This document shows, piece by piece, positions 61,432 to 64,000 of a DNA stretch of 64,000 nucleotides. How positions within the stretch are numbered: position 1 is the stretch's first letter; every line of letters starts with the position of its first letter. The notes beneath the pieces are model-generated. The model made no database searches. It worked only from the letters and a program-made list of their open reading frames with translations, and had not been told where the DNA came from. The DNA comes from Terriglobales bacterium (GTDB taxonomy: Bacteria; Acidobacteriota; Terriglobia; Bryobacterales; Bryobacteraceae): positions 1 through 64,000 of the forward strand of contig JAJFUV010000287.1 in the NCBI GenBank assembly GCA_021372245.1, written 5' to 3'. A program made the translations under genes and the position numbers.

Positions 61432-61505
61432 CTCATGCACCCGCCCTCTATGACTCCGAACCAACAACAGACGCCCAGCGGGTTGCATGAAGCGACTTGT
61501 TCGAC
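61419..61505 (-). other. attC-like site 10
   Basis: GCACAAC (61419) and GTTCGAC (61499). Arms CTCATGCACCCGC and GCGGGTTGCATGAAG pair with one bulged base. GTTCGAC is matched by GTCGAAC at 61831-61837, the last cassette end before the attI-like site. Confidence 0.87.
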
Positions 61506-61533
61506 TCTTCCGTCGCGGCGGTTCCGTTGCCGG

Positions 61534-61626
61534 ATGTGCAACCAGAAATGCAGAAGCAGCAAGCAAGACAGGGGCAAGCGCGATATGTGCCGCCCCTGTG
61601 AACAACGATACAAATATGAAGACTGA
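61534..61626 (+). CDS. Cassette gene, very small zinc-binding peptide
   Basis: 30 residues from ATG 61534 (CNQKCRSSKQDRGKR, then CRPCEQRY). With two upstream cysteine codons (Cys-Arg-Met-Cys) it would make a complete ribbon if started earlier. It overlaps the next gene by eleven bases. Confidence 0.4.
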   Translation: MCNQKCRSSKQDRGKRDMCRPCEQRYKYED

Positions 61627-61897
61627 AATGATAAAACCAAGTTGCCGCCGGATGAAAGACGGATGGGCACCAGCACTGGAATATGACAACGGTGGTGTCG
61701 TAATCGCAGCGATCCGATGCGGAACGATGAACGAAGCACTTCGGGAATCGTCTGAAATGCTTGGGTGCATGTCCGATTACCCGGATGCGTTTCGCTACAA
61801 CCACCCAGCACCGAACCAGTTGATTGATCTGTCGAACACGTTATTAACCCACCCATGCCAAGCTTCCGAAAACAACGCGATGAACGCAAAAGACTGA
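61616..61897 (+). CDS. Cassette gene, hypothetical protein
   Basis: 93 residues. MKDGWAPALEYDNGGVVIAA and AIRCGTMNEALRESSEML form a small alpha/beta domain. The last 19 residues are read from the attI-like sequence and equal the tail of the unrelated gene at 211-588, an effect of two cassettes inserted at the same site. Confidence 0.5.
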   Translation: MKTEMIKPSCRRMKDGWAPALEYDNGGVVIAAIRCGTMNEALRESSEMLGCMSDYPDAFRYNHPAPNQLIDLSNTLLTHPCQASENNAMNAKD

Positions 61898-61913
61898 GAT
61901 TCAGCGCGATGGG
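61831..61913 (-). other. attI-like site, copy 2, with cassette junction
   Basis: Cassette end GTCGAAC (61831-61837) followed by ACGTTATTAACCCACCCATG and onwards, the same sequence as at 529-604. Identity with copy 1 begins at the AAC of the junction, as site-specific recombination predicts, and fades inside the downstream gene. Confidence 0.7.
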
Positions 61914-62193
61914 AAAGGCATCTCAGCGCGTGCAATCAGAGCGTCGAATGCAAGCTGCTGCCGAGAATGCTGCCATGATGGCCGAATACGATGTCTGGAA
62001 CCTCCCTAGAAAAACCGGCGATGCACTTGGGTGTCTGCAATGGCATGACTTCCGATCCGGGAAGGTCCGCAAGTGGATCATTCGGATCGGGGAGAGGCGC
62101 GACCGAATTACCGTTGAATCACCATGCACCGCACGGACATCTAGCCACGGATGGACGTGGTTTCTAACCAAACTTCGAAAGCACATCAAATGA
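61855..62193 (+). CDS. Small basic phage protein, attI-overlapping paralog B
   Basis: 112 residues. It is a paralog of the gene at 546-911: nearly the same first 20 residues (FRKQRDERKRLRFSAMGK), then a shared KTGDALGCLQWHDFRSGKVR motif. Its start is 17 bases from the array and it overlaps the exonuclease gene by four bases. Role unknown. Confidence 0.7.
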   Translation: MPSFRKQRDERKRLRFSAMGKASQRVQSERRMQAAAENAAMMAEYDVWNLPRKTGDALGCLQWHDFRSGKVRKWIIRIGERRDRITVESPCTARTSSHGWTWFLTKLRKHIK

Positions 62194-62843
62194 TAACACT
62201 CCCCACCGCCGAAGTCTGGCCGGAAATGATGCAAGGCTCTGAGCAATGGTTTGCCGCTCGCCGCGGACGCGCCACAGCCAGCCAGTTCAAGAAGATCCTC
62301 ACACCGACCGGCGCACTGTCCAAGCAAGCCGACGCCTACGCTAGGAAGCTGGCCCGTGAATGCGTGCTTGATGACCCGTTTGAGTTCGCTGGCAACAAGG
62401 CGACCGACTGGGGAAATACATACGAACCGGAAGCAAGGGACATCTTCCGTGGGATGACTAGAATGAAGGTTGTCGAGATTGGCTTTGCCACCCATCGCCA
62501 CATGACATGCGTCGGGTGCTCGCCGGACGGCATCATCATCGAAGGCGGTGCCCCGGTGGCCGGGCTGGAAATCAAGTGTCCCGCGCCGGACACGCTGGTG
62601 GAGTGGGCGCTTGCCGGAACACTGCCACCCGAGCACATGCCGCAGGTTCACGGCTCCATGGTGGTGACCGGGCTGCGCCGCTGGGAGTTCATCGCCTACT
62701 TCCCAGGCGCTCCGGTGTTCCGCGCTCATGCCGTGTGGGATGACTACACGGACAAGCTCAAGACGGCACTGGAGGAATTTGTGATCCGCTACGCGGAGAT
62801 CCGGCCGCGGGTGCTGAAGCTACTGGGAAAGGGGGCCGTATGA
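62190..62843 (+). CDS. YqaJ-type exonuclease, copy 2
   Basis: 217 residues. GSEQWFAARRGRATASQFKK, ATDWGNTYEPEARDIF, VGCSPDGIIIEGG and GLEIKCPAP give the full PD-(D/E)xK site. It has the same fold as the enzyme at 50358-51062 but a clearly different sequence, so it is not a recent duplicate. It starts a second small recombination module beyond the cassette array. Confidence 0.85.
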   Translation: MITLPTAEVWPEMMQGSEQWFAARRGRATASQFKKILTPTGALSKQADAYARKLARECVLDDPFEFAGNKATDWGNTYEPEARDIFRGMTRMKVVEIGFATHRHMTCVGCSPDGIIIEGGAPVAGLEIKCPAPDTLVEWALAGTLPPEHMPQVHGSMVVTGLRRWEFIAYFPGAPVFRAHAVWDDYTDKLKTALEEFVIRYAEIRPRVLKLLGKGAV

Positions 62844-62974
62844 CACCCGCAGAATGCCAAAAGGAACTCGCCGACCGCGACCGCATGATTGAGCGGCTTA
62901 AGGCACAACTTACCGCCGCGTTGGACGAGATCGCGCGGCTGCACGAGGAAATCACCAACATCAAGAAACCATGA
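62840..62974 (+). CDS. Small coiled-coil peptide
   Basis: 44 residues; MIERLKAQLTAALDEIARLH is a heptad helix. ATGA overlaps with both neighbours support translation. Confidence 0.55.
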   Translation: MTPAECQKELADRDRMIERLKAQLTAALDEIARLHEEITNIKKP

Positions 62975-63264
62975 AAAAACTATTCGACGCCGTGGCCACC
63001 ATCGGCAAATACAAGGACCGGGACGGGAACGAAAAAAAGCGCTACCTGACAGTAGGCGCGGTATTCGAGGACGCGAACGGCCGACAGGCGCTCAAACTCG
63101 ACGCGCTGCCGACCACGCCGGAATGGAGCGGCTGGATTGCGTTCTACGAGCCGAAGCAGCAGGACCAGCGCGCTCCCCGCCAGGACGCGCACAATCAGGC
63201 CAAGGCGAATGGATATGCGCCGGAAGCGAAGATGGAGGATGACAATGACGAGATCCCGTTCTAA
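62971..63264 (+). CDS. Hypothetical SSB-like protein
   Basis: 97 residues. Beta-strand pattern (AVATIGKYKDRDGNEKKRYL, TVGAVFEDANGRQALKLD, then WIAFYEP) and an acidic tail EDDNDEIPF, which is the classic SSB C-terminal tip ending in hydrophobic Pro-Phe. Probably a single-strand-binding protein partnering the second exonuclease. Confidence 0.6.
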   Translation: MKKLFDAVATIGKYKDRDGNEKKRYLTVGAVFEDANGRQALKLDALPTTPEWSGWIAFYEPKQQDQRAPRQDAHNQAKANGYAPEAKMEDDNDEIPF

Positions 63265-63309
63265 GGCCGGCGCTCCCCGCTTTTCAAGCCCCACCACCCT
63301 TTGTTAGGT

Positions 63310-64000
63310 ATGGCAAAAATTTATATCGTAGAACCCGGCCCCACTGGCGGGCCAGGCAACATGGGGGTCAAAATCCTCGCTCATTCCATGCGCCAAAGCG
63401 GCCATGACATCACCATCATGCGCGTGCTTAATGAGAAGCAAGCGGCAGTGGCCAATGTGCAGCCCGAGCTATTCGAGACCGGCACCAAGGCGATTGCAAC
63501 GGCGGAGACACTGCCAAAGCCGGATGCGTGGTTCATCTCCACGATCTACACCCGCCAATGGCTCTATCTCCCGATGACATTCCGACGCATGGGGCTGCCG
63601 ATGCGAGCAGACCAGCGCGACGAAACCGCACCTCTTGTCGTGTTCGGCGGTCAAACCAGCTTTGCGCCAGAGCCAATCGCGCCATTCGCTGACATCGTGG
63701 CACTCGGCGACGGCGAACTGACAGGCAACCACATCGCCGCCCTACTGGATGAGGGACTCAATAAAGATGAAATCATGGCGGCTGTATGCAAAACGGTGGG
63801 ATTCTACGTCCCGCAAATCCACATGACAGATGATTACCGATTCAGACGCTGGGAGATGCCCAATCATGAGCCAATTATCATCTGGCCGGGTGACGAGGGC
63901 GAAAAATCGCCAACGGTTGAGGTGGCGCGAGGCTGTCAATCCAAGTGCGCCTTCTGTCCGATTGGATGGGCTGGCGGCACCTATCGTGAGGGTGACCTGA
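63310..64000 (+). CDS. Radical SAM protein with B12-binding-like N-terminus, cut by window end
   Basis: 230 codons visible, no stop before the window ends. The N-terminal 150 residues (IYIVEPGPTGGPGNMGVKIL, VVFGGQTSFAPEPIAPFADI, VALGDGE) have the Rossmann-like order of cobalamin-binding radical SAM enzymes, and VARGCQSKCAFCPIGW near 212-227 holds the CxxxCxxC iron-sulphur motif. The reaction is not evident; phage members are often tied to base or sugar modification. Confidence 0.8.
   Translation, partial: MAKIYIVEPGPTGGPGNMGVKILAHSMRQSGHDITIMRVLNEKQAAVANVQPELFETGTKAIATAETLPKPDAWFISTIYTRQWLYLPMTFRRMGLPMRADQRDETAPLVVFGGQTSFAPEPIAPFADIVALGDGELTGNHIAALLDEGLNKDEIMAAVCKTVGFYVPQIHMTDDYRFRRWEMPNHEPIIIWPGDEGEKSPTVEVARGCQSKCAFCPIGWAGGTYREGDL

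Larger units (their letters stand above)
57696..61837 (-). mobile_element. Phage-borne integron-like cassette array, nine cassettes, no integrase
   Basis: Nine units, each bounded by GTTnnnn at one end and its reverse complement nnnnAAC at the other: 57744/57989, 58077/58375, 58490/59271, 59385/59966, 60077/60340 (six of seven), 60460/60768, 60843/61030, 61118/61425, 61499/61837. This pairing is diagnostic of integron cassettes, whose circular form joins the two ends. The attC-like palindromes between them share, on the minus strand, AACAAGnCG then CAAC with one unpaired base. The array ends at an attI-like sequence. Seven genes run plus and two (HEPN, SieB) minus; the attI side implies minus as cassette orientation. 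Confidence 0.85.

Noticed and set aside
63280-63312. GTTAGGT just before the radical-SAM gene as an eleventh attC core.
   Set aside because: It fits GTTRRRY, but no pairing left arm with AACAAG-type sequence or matching 7-mer was found within 150 bases.

Overview
The window looks like most of the genome of a temperate, short-tailed (podovirus-like) phage with a GC-rich host. The evidence is a full set of packaging, head, fibre, integration, repression, recombination and replication genes, one after another with ATGA start/stop overlaps. The host is uncertain. Few ribosome binding sites, serine-run virion proteins and the gene style would suit Verrucomicrobiota or Planctomycetes, but that is a weak inference. 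An attachment-site core copied from the 3' half of a tRNA-Thr lies beside the integrase, with phage genes on both sides, so the DNA appears to be the free (circular or packaged) phage form rather than an integrated prophage.

Layout: 1-604 is the end of a gene-cassette array and an attI-like site. 546-2668 holds small genes and HNH nucleases. 2708-5040 is the terminase. 5134-24159 is one 6341-codon 'polyvalent' gene (ParB-like, zeta-toxin, methylase, helicase and ADP-ribosyltransferase-like parts). 24581-42313 is the virion module (portal, fibre, lysis candidates, scaffold, N4 gp56-like capsid, connector-type proteins, serine-rich proteins, two glycosyltransferase-like genes and a methyltransferase). 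42315-43564 is the integrase and attP. 43565-47531 is the repressor/early region. 47558-53741 is recombination (RecT, YqaJ exonuclease, SSB, RecU-like resolvase). 53939-57153 is replication (initiator with internal iterons, DnaC-like loader, DnaB). 57696-61837 is a nine-cassette array. 61855-64000 holds a second YqaJ exonuclease module and the start of a radical-SAM gene.

The most unusual content is the cassette array. Ten imperfect palindromes separate single-gene units. Each unit starts with GTTnnnn and ends with the exact reverse complement of those seven bases (one unit has a single mismatch). The arm of each palindrome follows AACAAGnCG...CAAC with one unpaired base. This is the signature of integron attC sites. 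Both arrays stop at the same 76-base sequence, inside the 5' end of two paralogous phage genes, which behaves like an attI site. No integron integrase is visible. Recognisable cargo is a HEPN RNase-like protein and a SieB-type superinfection-exclusion membrane protein, among small zinc-ribbon and phage-type proteins. I read this as a phage-borne, integrase-less integron (CALIN-like) used to stock exclusion/defence genes.

Expression of the phage core seems to be organised by a repeated two-part motif, CTGCGCCCGT followed 20 bases later by a GnCAnnAT-like box. It occurs seven times, six of them about 44 bases before the first start codon of a gene block.
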